The notes below the pieces were generated by a model. It did no database searches, was not told where the DNA came from, and saw nothing but the letters and a program-made list of their open reading frames with translations. DNA of 48,279 nucleotides from Candidatus Methylomirabilota bacterium. GTDB taxonomy: Bacteria; Methylomirabilota; Methylomirabilia; Rokubacteriales; CSP1-6. Shown piece by piece: positions 1 through 14,156 of this stretch. The stretch covers positions 1-48,279 of the forward strand of contig DATFYA010000004.1 in NCBI GenBank assembly GCA_035315345.1, in the 5' to 3' direction. A program made the position numbers and the translations under genes. Position 1 is the first letter of the stretch. Every line of letters begins with the position of its first letter.

Positions 1-474
1 CTCACCGGTCACCTCGTCTTCTCCACCCTCCACACCAACGACGCGCCCGGCGCGGTGACCCGACTGCAAGATCTGGGCTGCGAGCCCTACCTGGTGTCCT
101 CGGTGCTGAGCGGCGTGCTCGCCCAGCGGCTCGTGCGACGCGTCTGCCCGGCGTGTCGCGCGCCCGATCATCCGGACGGGGCCGAGCTGCTGGCCATCGG
201 GATCGCCGACATCGCCGGCGTCGAGCTCTTCCGCGGCAAGGGCTGCGACGATTGCCGGGGCACCGGCTACCGCGGGCGCATCGGAATCTACGAGCTGTTC
301 CGGATCAACGACGAGACCCGCAGTCTCATCGTGCGGCGGGCGCCCGCCGGCGAGATCCGCCGTCACGCGGTGGAGCACGGCATGCTCACGCTGCGCGAGG
401 ACGCGTGGGCCAAGGCGTGCGCGGGCCTCACCACGGTGGACGAGATCCTGCGCGTGACCCAGGAGGACACGTAG
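1..474 (+). CDS. gspE: Type II secretion ATPase GspE, C-terminal part (5' end outside window)
   Basis: The frame is open from the first base and ends at TAG 472-474, leaving the last 157 residues of the hexameric ATPase that powers pseudopilus assembly on the cytoplasmic face. The visible part begins in the His box ([11 protein letters not shown]) and continues into the C-terminal zinc-binding element, with CPAC near residue 50 and CDDC near residue 82 of the fragment, then the [10 protein letters not shown] motif typical of GspE/PilB ATPases. Walker A and most of the ATPase core lie upstream of the window. The four-cysteine element is a family feature of GspE. The next gene starts one base after the stop. 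GspE rather than PilB is chosen because a full set of gsp genes follows. Confidence 0.95.
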   Translation, partial: LTGHLVFSTLHTNDAPGAVTRLQDLGCEPYLVSSVLSGVLAQRLVRRVCPACRAPDHPDGAELLAIGIADIAGVELFRGKGCDDCRGTGYRGRIGIYELFRINDETRSLIVRRAPAGEIRRHAVEHGMLTLREDAWAKACAGLTTVDEILRVTQEDT

Positions 475-475
475 C

Positions 476-1687
476 GTGGCCGTCTTCGCCTACCGCGCGG
501 CCGATCAGCGAGGCCAGACCGTGGACGGGGTGATGGAGGCGCCCGACGTGCGGGCGGTGGTCGAGCGCCTGCAGCGCGACGACTACTTCCCCATCAAGAT
601 CGCGGCGCAGCGCGAGCAGCGTCGCCTCTGGCCCGACATCGGCGGCCGCCGCGTGGCCGGGCGAGACCTGGTGTCGCTCACCCAGCAGCTCGCCACCCTG
701 CTGGAGGCGGGCCTGCCCCTGGACCGCGCGCTGGCCATCCAGGCCGAGCTGGCCCCGACCGCGCGGCTGCGCTCGATCATGGCCGACGTGCTGCGCACGG
801 TGCGGGGCGGTAGCTCGCTCGCGGACGCGCTCGGCAAGCACCACCCGCGCCCCTTCTCGCGCCTGTACATCAACATGGTGCGGGCCGGCGAGAAGGGCGG
901 CGTGCTCGAGACGACGCTCCGCCGTCTCGCCGAGTTCCTCGCCGAGTCGCAGGAGTTCCGCGACGCGCTCGTGTCGGCCCTGATCTACCCCACGATGCTC
1001 GTCGGCGTGGGCTCGGCCGCGGTCGTGTTCCTGATGACCTTCGTGATCCCGCGCTTCGCCGCCATCTTCAACGACCTCGGCGCGAGCATTCCCTGGCCGA
1101 CCCTCGTCCTGCTCGAGGTGAGCGCGGCGCTCCAGCACTACTGGTGGGCGTTCCTCGGCGGGGTGCTGGCCGTCCTCCTGGGGGCTCGCATGGTGCTGGC
1201 CACCCCCCGCGGGCGCCTCACCGCCGATCGCCTGCTCCTGCGGCTGCCGCTCGCGGGCGAGGTCATCGTGAAGACCGAGGTCGCCCGCTTCACCCGGATC
1301 CTCGGCACGCTGCTCCGGAGCGGGATCGGCATGATCCCGGCCCTCACCGTGGTGAAGGAGATGATGGCCAACCAGGTGCTCGTGGGGGCGGTCGACCGGC
1401 TCGCGGACGGCGTGCGGCGCGGGGCCGGCCTCGCCCAGCCGATGACCGACTCCGGCGCGTTCCCGGCGCTGGCCATCCACATGGTGCGCGTGGGCGAGGA
1501 GACGGGCCGCCTCGAGGAGATGCTCCTGCGCGTGGCCACCGAGCTCGAGGCGGACACCCGCAAGCTCGTCAAGCGGCTCATCGCGCTCGCCGAGCCGTGC
1601 ATCATCCTGGTGATGGGCGTGGTGGTCGGCTTCATCGTCGTCGCCATGCTGATGGCCATCCTCTCCGTCACGGATGTGCCGCTGTGA
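476..1687 (+). CDS. gspF: Type II secretion inner-membrane platform protein GspF
   Basis: A 403-residue polytopic inner-membrane protein that couples the GspE ATPase to pseudopilus growth. Two T2SSF repeats are visible, roughly residues 60-190 and 265-400, each followed by a hydrophobic segment; membrane spans appear near residues 172-195, 222-242 and 376-400. The start FAYRAADQRGQ matches the usual GspF opening. The GTG start at 476 lies one base after the gspE stop. The stop TGA (1685-1687) overlaps the GTG of gspG, so the two are translationally coupled. The length is normal for the family (about 400 residues). Confidence 0.95.
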   Translation: MAVFAYRAADQRGQTVDGVMEAPDVRAVVERLQRDDYFPIKIAAQREQRRLWPDIGGRRVAGRDLVSLTQQLATLLEAGLPLDRALAIQAELAPTARLRSIMADVLRTVRGGSSLADALGKHHPRPFSRLYINMVRAGEKGGVLETTLRRLAEFLAESQEFRDALVSALIYPTMLVGVGSAAVVFLMTFVIPRFAAIFNDLGASIPWPTLVLLEVSAALQHYWWAFLGGVLAVLLGARMVLATPRGRLTADRLLLRLPLAGEVIVKTEVARFTRILGTLLRSGIGMIPALTVVKEMMANQVLVGAVDRLADGVRRGAGLAQPMTDSGAFPALAIHMVRVGEETGRLEEMLLRVATELEADTRKLVKRLIALAEPCIILVMGVVVGFIVVAMLMAILSVTDVPL

Positions 1688-2130
1688 GACGCGCGCCGAC
1701 GAGCCGGTTCCTGCGGGATCAGCGCGGCTTCTCGCTCATCGAGCTCCTGGTCGTCATCATCATCCTGGGGCTCATCGCGGGACTGGTGGGCCCCCGCCTG
1801 TTCGGCCGCGTGGGCCAGAGCAAGCAGGCGGCGGCCCGGGCGCAGATCGAGCTGTTCGGCGCCGCGCTGGACCAGTACCGGCTGGACATCGGCAGCTATC
1901 CGCCCGCGACGGTCGGACTGCAGGCCCTTGTCCAAAATCCAAACGTGGCAAACTGGAGCGGGCCGTATCTCAAGAAGCCGGTGGTGCCGCTCGATCCGTG
2001 GGGACGCCCGTACCAATACAAGTGCTGTCCGGGGGATCACAGCGACTACGACATCTGGACTCTGGGCGCCGACGCCACTCCCGGCGGCGACGGCGAGAAC
2101 CGCGACGTGACCTCGTGGGAGGCCCGATGA
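1684..2130 (+). CDS. gspG: Major pseudopilin GspG
   Basis: A 148-residue major pseudopilin, the main subunit of the type II secretion pseudopilus. The class III signal is RGFSLIELLVVI: processing after Gly leaves N-terminal Phe and the Glu at +5 needed for assembly. The prepilin peptidase is not in this window. The C-terminal part (DYDIWTLGADATPGGDGEN) matches the calcium-binding loop of GspG. A double cysteine in KCCPGDH, where many homologues have one, is a small oddity. The GTG start at 1684 overlaps the gspF stop by 4 bp (GTGA); longer upstream readings in this frame are only the shadow of gspF. Confidence 0.95.
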   Translation: MRRAPTSRFLRDQRGFSLIELLVVIIILGLIAGLVGPRLFGRVGQSKQAAARAQIELFGAALDQYRLDIGSYPPATVGLQALVQNPNVANWSGPYLKKPVVPLDPWGRPYQYKCCPGDHSDYDIWTLGADATPGGDGENRDVTSWEAR

Positions 2131-2582
2131 CCGGGTCGCGCGCGGGCTACACGCTGATGGAGCTGGTCGTGGTCCTGGCCGTGCTCGCGATCGCCACCGC
2201 CCTGGTCGCGCCCGCGGTCGGGCGGACCGCCGAGGACGTGGCGGCGCGGGCCCAGGTCGCCTCCGTTGCCGCCTTCCTGCGCGGGGCGCGAGAGCAGGCG
2301 GTCACGAGCCGGCAGACCGTCGAGGTGCGCGTGGACCGGGACGCCCACGCGCTCCTGCTGCGACGCGCCGCGCGCGAGGGCGAGGACACGCCCCCGGCCC
2401 GTCGCGCGTTCGCGGCGGCGCTGCGCGTGGAGAGCGCGACGACCCCGTCGGCGATCGTGTTCCAGCCGCAGGGCATGTCGAGCGGCGCGCGGGTCCTGGT
2501 GGAGACGACGGGTCCACGGCTGTTCGTGGTCACGGTCGACCTCCTGACCGGCCGCGTGACCACCCAGCGAGTGGCCCGGTGA
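2127..2582 (+). CDS. gspH: Minor pseudopilin GspH
   Basis: A 151-residue minor pseudopilin. It has a short basic leader, then AGYTLMELVVVLAVLAIA, giving a Gly/Tyr cleavage site and Glu at +5, and a beta-rich C-terminal domain of about 110 residues. GspH-type pseudopilins sit near the tip of the pseudopilus. ATG 2127 overlaps the gspG stop (ATGA). GspH is assigned from its position between gspG and gspI and from its length; its globular domain is poorly conserved, so position carries much of the call. Confidence 0.88.
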   Translation: MTGSRAGYTLMELVVVLAVLAIATALVAPAVGRTAEDVAARAQVASVAAFLRGAREQAVTSRQTVEVRVDRDAHALLLRRAAREGEDTPPARRAFAAALRVESATTPSAIVFQPQGMSSGARVLVETTGPRLFVVTVDLLTGRVTTQRVAR

Positions 2583-2950
2583 GCCGGGGCTTCACGCTCC
2601 TCGAGGTCCTGGTGGCCCTGACCATCCTGGCCATCGCCATCGTCACGCTCATGCAGCTGTCGTCGCAGGGCCTGCGCCTGCTTCGGCTCTCCGACGACTA
2701 CCAGCAGGCGGTCCTGGTCGCGGACCGCGTGGTCCGCGCGGTGGACGTGCCGCGCGAGGGCATCGAGTCGGGCCAGGAGGGCGCCTTCCGGTGGGAGCGC
2801 CGGGTGAGCCTGGTGCCGCTGCCCGAGGAGCTGACGCCGGGAGCGGGTCCCAAGCCCAACCTCTTCGCCCTGTCGGTGGCGGTGCGATGGGGCAGCCGCA
2901 CCCTCGAGGTCGCGAGCCTGCGCGCGGTGCCGGGGAATCCGGGTCAATGA
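2579..2950 (+). CDS. gspI: Minor pseudopilin GspI
   Basis: A 123-residue minor pseudopilin. The protein opens with an almost leaderless class III signal, SRGFTLLEVLVALTILAIA, with Glu at +5. GspI is the usual nucleator of the tip complex with GspJ and GspK. GTG 2579 overlaps the gspH stop by 4 bp and the TGA at 2948-2950 overlaps the gspJ ATG. Its length is typical of GspI (about 120 residues). Confidence 0.9.
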   Translation: MSRGFTLLEVLVALTILAIAIVTLMQLSSQGLRLLRLSDDYQQAVLVADRVVRAVDVPREGIESGQEGAFRWERRVSLVPLPEELTPGAGPKPNLFALSVAVRWGSRTLEVASLRAVPGNPGQ

Positions 2951-3549
2951 GCACGCGCCCGCGCGGCTTCACCCTGCTCGAGCTGATGCTGGCGCTCAGC
3001 ATCGTGGCCGTCCTCATGGTCATCGTGTCGGGCGGTCTGCGCATCGGGTTGACCGCGTGGCAGCGCGGCGAGGAGCGCACCGCGAGGCTCGATCGCGACC
3101 GCAGCTTGGTCGTCCTCCTCGAGGGCGCGCTGGCCGGCGCGTTCCCGTACCGCGTCACCCCGGGCGACGCCGAGGAGCCTCGCCTGCTCTTCGAGGGCCA
3201 CCCGGATCGGATCACCTTCGCCACGCTCTCGCCGCCGCTCCCGACCGCGGCGCCCGCCGCGTTCAGCGTCGTCAGCCTGGCCGCCGACCCGGCGGGCCTG
3301 ACGCTGCGCCAGCAGATCCTGCCGAGCCCGGTTCCCCTCGACCGCGTGGAGCCGCTGCTGGTGGACGCCCACACCAGCGGGCTGCGGTTTCGCTACCTGG
3401 GGCAGGAGGCGGACTCCTGGGAAGACGTATGGGACCTGACGCGGGAGGACTCGCTGCCCCGCGCGGTGGAGATCACCCTGGTCAGCACCGTGGGCTCGCG
3501 AAGCACCTCGCAGACCATCACCGTGCCCATCCCGGCGAGCGGGCCATGA
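2947..3549 (+). CDS. gspJ: Minor pseudopilin GspJ
   Basis: A 200-residue minor pseudopilin with class III signal PRGFTLLELMLALSIVAVL (Glu at +5) and a beta-rich globular domain. It belongs to the GspI-J-K tip complex that starts pseudopilus assembly. ATG 2947 overlaps the gspI stop (ATGA); the stop at 3547-3549 overlaps the gspK ATG. The length matches the family. Confidence 0.9.
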   Translation: MSTRPRGFTLLELMLALSIVAVLMVIVSGGLRIGLTAWQRGEERTARLDRDRSLVVLLEGALAGAFPYRVTPGDAEEPRLLFEGHPDRITFATLSPPLPTAAPAAFSVVSLAADPAGLTLRQQILPSPVPLDRVEPLLVDAHTSGLRFRYLGQEADSWEDVWDLTREDSLPRAVEITLVSTVGSRSTSQTITVPIPASGP

Positions 3550-4487
3550 ACGGCGAGCGCGGCGTCGCCCTGATCGTGGTCATGCTGGTGCTCGCGCTGC
3601 TGGCGCTGGTGGTCACCGAGTTCGCCTACTCGGCCCGGCTCGAGGCGTCCATGGTGCGCGCCTATCGCGACACGGTCCTCGCCCGGCATCTGGCCGAGGC
3701 CGGCGTCCAGCAGGGGATCCGCGAGATCCTGAGCCAGTCGCAGATCGGCGCCCTCGACGAGAGCGGACAGCTCGTCTTCTATCGCGTCCTGCCCGGGCAG
3801 ACGACCCCGACGCGCGTGCCCCCCCTGCCGCGCACCCGAGTGCCCCTGGGCGCCGGCGAGTTCTCGTATCGCATCACCGACGAGGCGGCACGGCTGAACG
3901 TCAACGTGGGTGACCCGGTGCGGATGAACCGGCTGCTCGACGCGCTCGAGGTGGATCGCACCCAGCGCGACATCATCAGCGACTCGATCCAGGACTGGCG
4001 CGACGGCAACGAGCTGCATCGCGTGCACGGCGCCGAGAGCGACTACTACCTGAAGCTGGCCGTCCCCTACCGGGCGCGCAACGCCAACCTCCAGGATGCG
4101 GCCGAGCTGCTGCAGATCCGCGGCGTCACGCCCGAGGTCTACTACGGAAGCGGGGGCCGACCGGGACTGGGCGACCTGGTCACCGCGGTGGCCCTGAACG
4201 CGGTGAGCCTCAACGCGGCGCCGGCGCCCGTGCTCAAGGCGGTCGGCCTCTCGGACGCCGAGATCGACGAGGTCGTGCGGACCCGCGTGCGGACCCCCTA
4301 CGCGGCGGTGCCGGCACGATTCACGGGTCGCGGCTTCACCACCGGCAGCGCCATCTTCCGGATCGAGGCCGAGGGGCTCATCGGCGGCGTCAGCCGCAGC
4401 CAGCTCGTGGCGGTGGTGCGGCGTGGCCGTCCCGGCCGCGTGCTGGACGTGACGGTGCTGTCGTGGCGCCCGGGAGCCGGGTCATGA
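3546..4487 (+). CDS. gspK: Atypical pseudopilin GspK (tip protein)
   Basis: A 313-residue protein, the largest pseudopilin, which caps the pseudopilus tip. The N-terminus ERGVALIVVMLVLALLAL has the processing Gly but Val instead of Glu at +5, as is normal for GspK. The body contains a long alpha domain with RLNVNVGDPVRMNRLLDALE and a later SLNAAPAPVL segment, both recognisable in GspK proteins. ATG 3546 overlaps the gspJ stop, and the stop overlaps the gspL ATG at 4484. Confidence 0.92.
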   Translation: MNGERGVALIVVMLVLALLALVVTEFAYSARLEASMVRAYRDTVLARHLAEAGVQQGIREILSQSQIGALDESGQLVFYRVLPGQTTPTRVPPLPRTRVPLGAGEFSYRITDEAARLNVNVGDPVRMNRLLDALEVDRTQRDIISDSIQDWRDGNELHRVHGAESDYYLKLAVPYRARNANLQDAAELLQIRGVTPEVYYGSGGRPGLGDLVTAVALNAVSLNAAPAPVLKAVGLSDAEIDEVVRTRVRTPYAAVPARFTGRGFTTGSAIFRIEAEGLIGGVSRSQLVAVVRRGRPGRVLDVTVLSWRPGAGS

Positions 4488-5848
4488 TGCCGGCGCGCAT
4501 CGGCCTCTTCCTGCACAACGGCCGCGCCACCGTGGTGGCCATCACCGGCCGCGATCGCCTGGAGCACTTCGTGGTGGAGGACGCGGAGGATCCCGCGGCC
4601 ACGCTGGCCGCGGAGCTGCGGGCCCGCGATGTGAGCGGCCGCGGCATTCGCGTCGGGCTCGATCGGCGGCTCGCGGTGGTGAAGGCGATCGACCTGCCGC
4701 GCGCGGCGGGCAGCGACCTCGGGGCGATGGTCGGCTTCGACCTCGAGCGGCACGTGCCCTTCCCGACCGAAGGCGTGCGCTTCGACTGGGTGGAGCTTGG
4801 CAGCGGACCCGACGAGCCGCACCGCGTGCTGGTGGGCGCCGTCGAGCGCCGCACCGTGGAGCGGCCGCTCGCCCTGCTGACCGGCGCCCATCGCCGGGCC
4901 TCCACCATGGTCATCGCCTGCCACGAGCTGCCCGCGCTGCTCGCCCGCGAGCTGCCGGCCGGGCAGGCGGTCTGGGCGCACCGCCATCGCGAGGGCGCCG
5001 ATCTCTTGCTGCTCGACGGCCGTCGGCTGCTCATGAGCCGTCACGTCGCGGCCTCGGACGTCGAGGGACTGGCGCGCGAGATCCACCGCAGCCTGTCGCT
5101 CGTCAACTGGAGCGACTGCCAGGCGGTCTGGCTGTCGGGTCCCGACGCCGCGGAGCTGGAGCCCGCGCTGGCCGCCGCGCTCCGCACCCCGGTCTCCGAG
5201 CCGCCGTACGCCGCGGCCAAGATCCCGCTGATCGAGGCGCTGCCGGCCGACGACCAGGACGGCGGCCTGCTCGCCCTCGCCGTCGCGGCGGGATCGCGGC
5301 ATCCGAGCCTGAACCTGCTCCCCGCCGAGGCCCGGCCGTGGGCCGCCTCGCGCGAGCAGATGACGACCGCCGCGCTGATCGTCATCACCGGGCTCCTCGG
5401 AATCGCGCTGGCGCTGACGCACGTGATGAAGACGGAGCGCTACCTCGACCGGCTGTCGCAGGAGATCCATCGGCTCGATCCGGAGGTGAAGACGGTCGAG
5501 GGAATGTCCACCGAGCTGGCCCGCAAGCGCCGCGTGCTCGCGGCCCTGCAGGCGGCGCAGGACGGGCGCGTCCCGGCGCTGCCCGCGCTGCGCGATCTGG
5601 CCGAGATGCTGCCGCCGGGGGCGTGGCTGCAGGGCATCACCATGGACGGCCAGGGTATCGAGCTGGTCGGCCAGTCCGACGCGGCCAGCTCGTTGATCCC
5701 GCTGCTCGACGCCTCCGACCGGCTCGAGCGGGTCGAGTTCACCTCGCCGGTCACCAAGGCCCAGAACAAGGAGCAGTTCCGGATCCGGGCGTCGTGGGAG
5801 CGCCCGCCGATCGAAACGGCGGCACCGGCCGCGGGGAAGGACCGCTGA
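4484..5848 (+). CDS. gspL: GspL: actin-like cytoplasmic domain fused to a PilN-like membrane and periplasmic part
   Basis: A 454-residue bitopic inner-membrane protein that links the GspE ATPase to GspM and the periplasm. Residues 1 to about 285 form the ASKHA/PilM-type fold (LDRRLAVVKAIDLP, then FDLERHVPFP). A single span follows near residue 290 (TTAALIVITGLLGIALAL), then a coiled coil and a ferredoxin-like periplasmic domain (LPPGAWLQGITMDGQGIELVG) like PilN. The arrangement corresponds to a natural PilM-PilN fusion. Two adjacent ATG codons (4484 and 4487) could start it; 4484 gives the 4-bp overlap with gspK seen throughout this operon. Confidence 0.88.
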   Translation: MMPARIGLFLHNGRATVVAITGRDRLEHFVVEDAEDPAATLAAELRARDVSGRGIRVGLDRRLAVVKAIDLPRAAGSDLGAMVGFDLERHVPFPTEGVRFDWVELGSGPDEPHRVLVGAVERRTVERPLALLTGAHRRASTMVIACHELPALLARELPAGQAVWAHRHREGADLLLLDGRRLLMSRHVAASDVEGLAREIHRSLSLVNWSDCQAVWLSGPDAAELEPALAAALRTPVSEPPYAAAKIPLIEALPADDQDGGLLALAVAAGSRHPSLNLLPAEARPWAASREQMTTAALIVITGLLGIALALTHVMKTERYLDRLSQEIHRLDPEVKTVEGMSTELARKRRVLAALQAAQDGRVPALPALRDLAEMLPPGAWLQGITMDGQGIELVGQSDAASSLIPLLDASDRLERVEFTSPVTKAQNKEQFRIRASWERPPIETAAPAAGKDR

Positions 5849-5849
5849 G

Positions 5850-6491
5850 ATGCCGACGCTGAGCCCCCGCGAGCGGCTCGTGGTCGGCGTCGGCGCCGCC
5901 GTCGCGCTGGTGATCGGCGGCTACCTGCTGATCGTCGAGCCGCTCATGAACCGCTCGCGCACCGCCGAGGCCACCGTGCCCATGCGCGAGGAGGTGCTCG
6001 AGCGACGCCGCCAGCAGATCGGGCAGAAGGTGAAGCTCGCCGACGAGATCGCCGGGGTCAACGAGCGGCTGCAGGCCGAGTCGAGGCGGCTGCTCCGCGG
6101 GCCCACGGCGCCGCTGGCCGCCTCCGAGCTGCAGCAGCTGGTCAAGGACGGCATCGGCGTGGCCAGCGTCGAGGTCCGGAGCGAGCGCGTGCTGCCCGTC
6201 ACCGACCAGCAGGGCCTGCAGGAGATCTCGATCGAGCTGGCCTTCATGGGCAGCATCCGCGACACGGTGACCGCGATGGCCGCGCTGGAGCGCTCGCCTC
6301 ACCTGCTCGCGCTGAAGGACGTCAAGATCCGGGTCGTCACCGTCGGCCAGCCGCGCGAGCTGCTGACCACCCTGGTGGTGGCCGGCTATCTCATGCCCGC
6401 GTCCATCGGGGCCGCCAAACCCGGAGCGACCAGCGGCGCCGCGCCGGGCCCGCCGATCGGCTCCTCGGTCGGCTCGACGGACGAGGACTAG
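5850..6491 (+). CDS. gspM: GspM (PilO-like) type II secretion protein
   Basis: A 213-residue bitopic protein with a short cytoplasmic tail, one span at about residues 12-32 (VVGVGAAVALVIGGYLLIVEP), a coiled coil at about 40-85, and a PilO/GspM ferredoxin-like periplasmic domain to about residue 185. GspM stabilises GspL in the inner-membrane platform. It starts one base after the gspL stop. The last 30 residues are a Gly/Ala/Pro/Ser-rich tail. Confidence 0.85.
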   Translation: MPTLSPRERLVVGVGAAVALVIGGYLLIVEPLMNRSRTAEATVPMREEVLERRRQQIGQKVKLADEIAGVNERLQAESRRLLRGPTAPLAASELQQLVKDGIGVASVEVRSERVLPVTDQQGLQEISIELAFMGSIRDTVTAMAALERSPHLLALKDVKIRVVTVGQPRELLTTLVVAGYLMPASIGAAKPGATSGAAPGPPIGSSVGSTDED

Positions 6492-6494
6492 GCC

Positions 6495-12203
<5,709 letters not shown>

Positions 12204-12231
12204 AACCGGTTCCGATACCAAGGAGACGACG

Positions 12232-12927
12232 GTGACGCTCACGACCCAGCAGATCGACGCGCTTCGCAAGATCACCAGCCCCAGCGTGGCCAACGCCATC
12301 GAGACCTTCAAGGTGCGGCCCCGGGACGAGGGCAACGTGTCCTCCAGCATCCGTGCCCTCTTCCCCGCGATGGGGCCGATGGTGGGCTACGCGGTCACCG
12401 CGCTCATCCGGGCCGAGCGCGGGCCGATCGAGGGCCACCGGGCCAGCACCTTCGGCTGGTGGGACTTCATCCAGAGCATCCCCGCGCCGCGGGTGATCGT
12501 GGTGCACGACCTGGACGACCCGCGAGGCCAGGGCGCGCAGTGGGGCGAGGTGCAGGCCAACATCCATCGCGCCCTCGGCTGCGTCGGGGTGGTGACCGAC
12601 GGCTCGGTGCGTGACCTGGACGAGGTGCGCGCGCTGGGATTCCAGTTCTGCGCCGCGCACGTGTCGGTCTCGCACGCCAACATTCACATGGTGGACTTCG
12701 GCCTTCCCGTCAAGGTCGGCGGTGTCTGGATCAAGCCCGGCGATCTGGTCCACGGCGACCAGCACGGCGTGGTGACGGTGCCGCACGAGATCGCGGCCCA
12801 GATCCCGGAGGCCATCGCGAAGGTGGAGGCGGACGAGCGCAAGATCATCTCGCTCTGCCAGACCGCCGGCTTCACCGCCGACAAGCTGAAGGCGCTCTAC
12901 GGACAGATCCGGCCCGGCACGTACTGA
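12232..12927 (+). CDS. RraA-fold protein (HMG/CHA-type aldolase or oxaloacetate decarboxylase family)
   Basis: A 231-residue RraA/dimethylmenaquinone-methyltransferase-fold protein. The family signature GVVTDGSVRDLDEVRALGF holds the Arg-Asp pair that binds the metal and the alpha-keto acid in class II pyruvate aldolases such as 4-hydroxy-4-methyl-2-oxoglutarate aldolase; KPGDLVHGDQHGVVTVP is the second conserved block. Despite old annotations, this fold is not a methyltransferase. A strong Shine-Dalgarno AAGGAG (12220-12225) precedes the GTG start. Substrate cannot be told from sequence; RNase E inhibition is possible but less likely because an aldolase signature is present. Confidence 0.85.
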   Translation: MTLTTQQIDALRKITSPSVANAIETFKVRPRDEGNVSSSIRALFPAMGPMVGYAVTALIRAERGPIEGHRASTFGWWDFIQSIPAPRVIVVHDLDDPRGQGAQWGEVQANIHRALGCVGVVTDGSVRDLDEVRALGFQFCAAHVSVSHANIHMVDFGLPVKVGGVWIKPGDLVHGDQHGVVTVPHEIAAQIPEAIAKVEADERKIISLCQTAGFTADKLKALYGQIRPGTY

Positions 12928-13031
12928 AGCGTGACCTGGCGGCCCACCGAGAGCACCTTCTCCTCCCGCTCCGGGCCCCCGTAGCGGGTGTATTCGCCGA
13001 CGAGCACGAGAGGAGTCCGGTCGTCCGAGAG

Positions 13032-13060
13032 TTGAGCGCGGGCCCGCCCGCGCTTACAAT
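13032..13060 (+). promoter_or_regulatory. Sigma-70-type promoter for the GNAT gene
   Basis: TTGAGC (13032-13037) and TACAAT (13055-13060) are 17 bp apart, a good housekeeping-type promoter. The likely start near 13067 leaves a leader of only about 8 nt before ATG 13075. Confidence 0.5.
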
Positions 13061-13074
13061 GCGCGCGGGCGCTC

Positions 13075-13512
13075 ATGATCGAGATCAGACTGCCGCGGGT
13101 GGCCGATGAGATCGGCTGCCGCACCCTCGCCGGAGAGGTCATCGGAGAAGAGCGCGCCGGCGCGTTCATCCGATCGCATCTCGAGCGCCACCACCTGATC
13201 GTCGCCGAGGCCGAGGGCGAGGTGGTGGGATTCCTCGCCTATCGCATCGACTGGTTCCAGTGCACCTTCGTGACGCTGGTGGTGGTGCGCGAGGACTACC
13301 GGCGCAAGGGCATCGCGCGCGAGTTCTACAAGTCGGTGGAGGCGGTCTCGCCCACCCCGCGCCTGTACTCCTCCACCGAGGAGACCAACGCGGTGTCCAT
13401 CCAGATGCATCGCGCGCTCGGCTTCCAGCCGAGCGGCCACATCGACAACCTGCCCCAGGGGGTCCGCGAGCTGCTCTTCTACAAGCGCATCCCGCCCCGA
13501 TCCCTGGGCTGA
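13075..13512 (+). CDS. GNAT-family N-acetyltransferase
   Basis: A 145-residue single-domain GNAT protein. Motif A is visible as LVVVREDYRRKGIAREFYKS, with the R/Q-x-x-G-x-A-type acetyl-CoA loop, followed by ETNAVSIQMHRALGFQPSGH, the typical alpha4/beta6 region. It transfers an acetyl group from acetyl-CoA to an unidentified amine. The 147-bp gap before it carries a near-consensus promoter. The gene is followed after 22 bp by the DinB-fold gene, probably co-transcribed. Confidence 0.85.
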   Translation: MIEIRLPRVADEIGCRTLAGEVIGEERAGAFIRSHLERHHLIVAEAEGEVVGFLAYRIDWFQCTFVTLVVVREDYRRKGIAREFYKSVEAVSPTPRLYSSTEETNAVSIQMHRALGFQPSGHIDNLPQGVRELLFYKRIPPRSLG

Positions 13513-13534
13513 GGCGGCCACGGAGGCGACGGCC

Positions 13535-13990
13535 ATGTCCGAGAAGACCACCCTGCTGGGCGAGGCGGAGACCGAGTTCACCCGCTTCGAGCGCGCGCTC
13601 GCCGGCCTCGACGAGGCGAAGATGCGCGAGGTGTGGCTGGGCACGTGGAGCGCGCGCGACATCGTCGCCCACATCTCCGGCTGGCACCGCGAGATGAGCC
13701 CGGTGCTGGAGCGGCTCGCCCGGGGCGAGCGCCCGGTGCCGGAGGGCGTCTCCTACGACGACGTGGACGCCTGGAACGCGCGCTTCGCCGACGCGAAGAA
13801 GTCCGCGGCCACCGCCGACATCCTGACCGAGCTGGAGGCCTCGCACGCCGAGTTCATGCGGGCGGCCGCCGCGGTGCCCGAGGAACGCTACGGGCCGGGC
13901 AAGACCGCCTACAAGATCGTCGACTTCAACAGCCGCCATCACTATCAGGAGCATGGCGGGCAGATCGAGGCCTGGCGCGCAGGCCGATGA
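13535..13990 (+). CDS. DinB/ClbS-DfsB-type four-helix protein
   Basis: A 151-residue protein of the DinB-like four-helix-bundle superfamily, closest by look to the ClbS/DfsB group: LGTWSARDIVAHISGWHREM holds the first His (the HxxxW/H region), and SRHHYQEHGGQIEAW near the C-terminus holds the other metal-binding His residues. Members are thiol-dependent transferases or small-molecule hydrolases (ClbS inactivates colibactin). A GGAGG (13521-13525) sits 9 nt before the ATG. Its last codons and TGA (13988-13990) lie inside a palindromic repeat that begins at 13979, so the original C-terminus may have been replaced. Confidence 0.78.
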   Translation: MSEKTTLLGEAETEFTRFERALAGLDEAKMREVWLGTWSARDIVAHISGWHREMSPVLERLARGERPVPEGVSYDDVDAWNARFADAKKSAATADILTELEASHAEFMRAAAAVPEERYGPGKTAYKIVDFNSRHHYQEHGGQIEAWRAGR

Positions 13991-14147
13991 AAAAGGCCCA
14001 TCTGCTTCGTTGCCGCCCTCGGCCGCACGCTCGACGTCACCCTCAACATGCCTACGGCATGTTGACCGTGGGCCACTCGAGCCGCGAGACGCCTCGCGTG
14101 CGGCCCTCGGGCGGCGCCTCGCATCTGGACCTTTTTCATCGGCCTGC
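13979..14147. repeat. 169-bp imperfect palindromic element
   Basis: The left end (GCAGGCCGATGAAAAAGG, 13979-13996) is mirrored exactly by the right end (CCTTTTTCATCGGCCTGC, 14130-14147); matching continues inward with indels (CATCTG / CAGATG, CCGCACGC / GCGTGCGG) to a perfect centre AACATGCC-TAC-GGCATGTT (14045-14063). It carries no gene of its own. It separates the DinB-fold and MFS genes and looks like a MITE or REP-type dispersed element. Copies elsewhere in the genome cannot be seen from this window. Confidence 0.8.
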
Positions 14148-14156
14148 ACCTTTCTA

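Noticed and set aside
428-1480. 350-codon minus-strand open frame across gspF
   Set aside because: Shadow of gspF: His/Arg/Gly-rich, no domain, and the sense gene is certain. The same applies to the 595-codon frame opposite gspD.
12897-13030. Minus-strand reading with a protein-like stretch (VLVGEYTRYGGPEREEKVLS) in the gap after the RraA-fold gene
   Set aside because: The text looks coding, but it runs into the RraA gene, has no plausible start near and no recognisable family. It may be a remnant of a lost gene; not enough to call.
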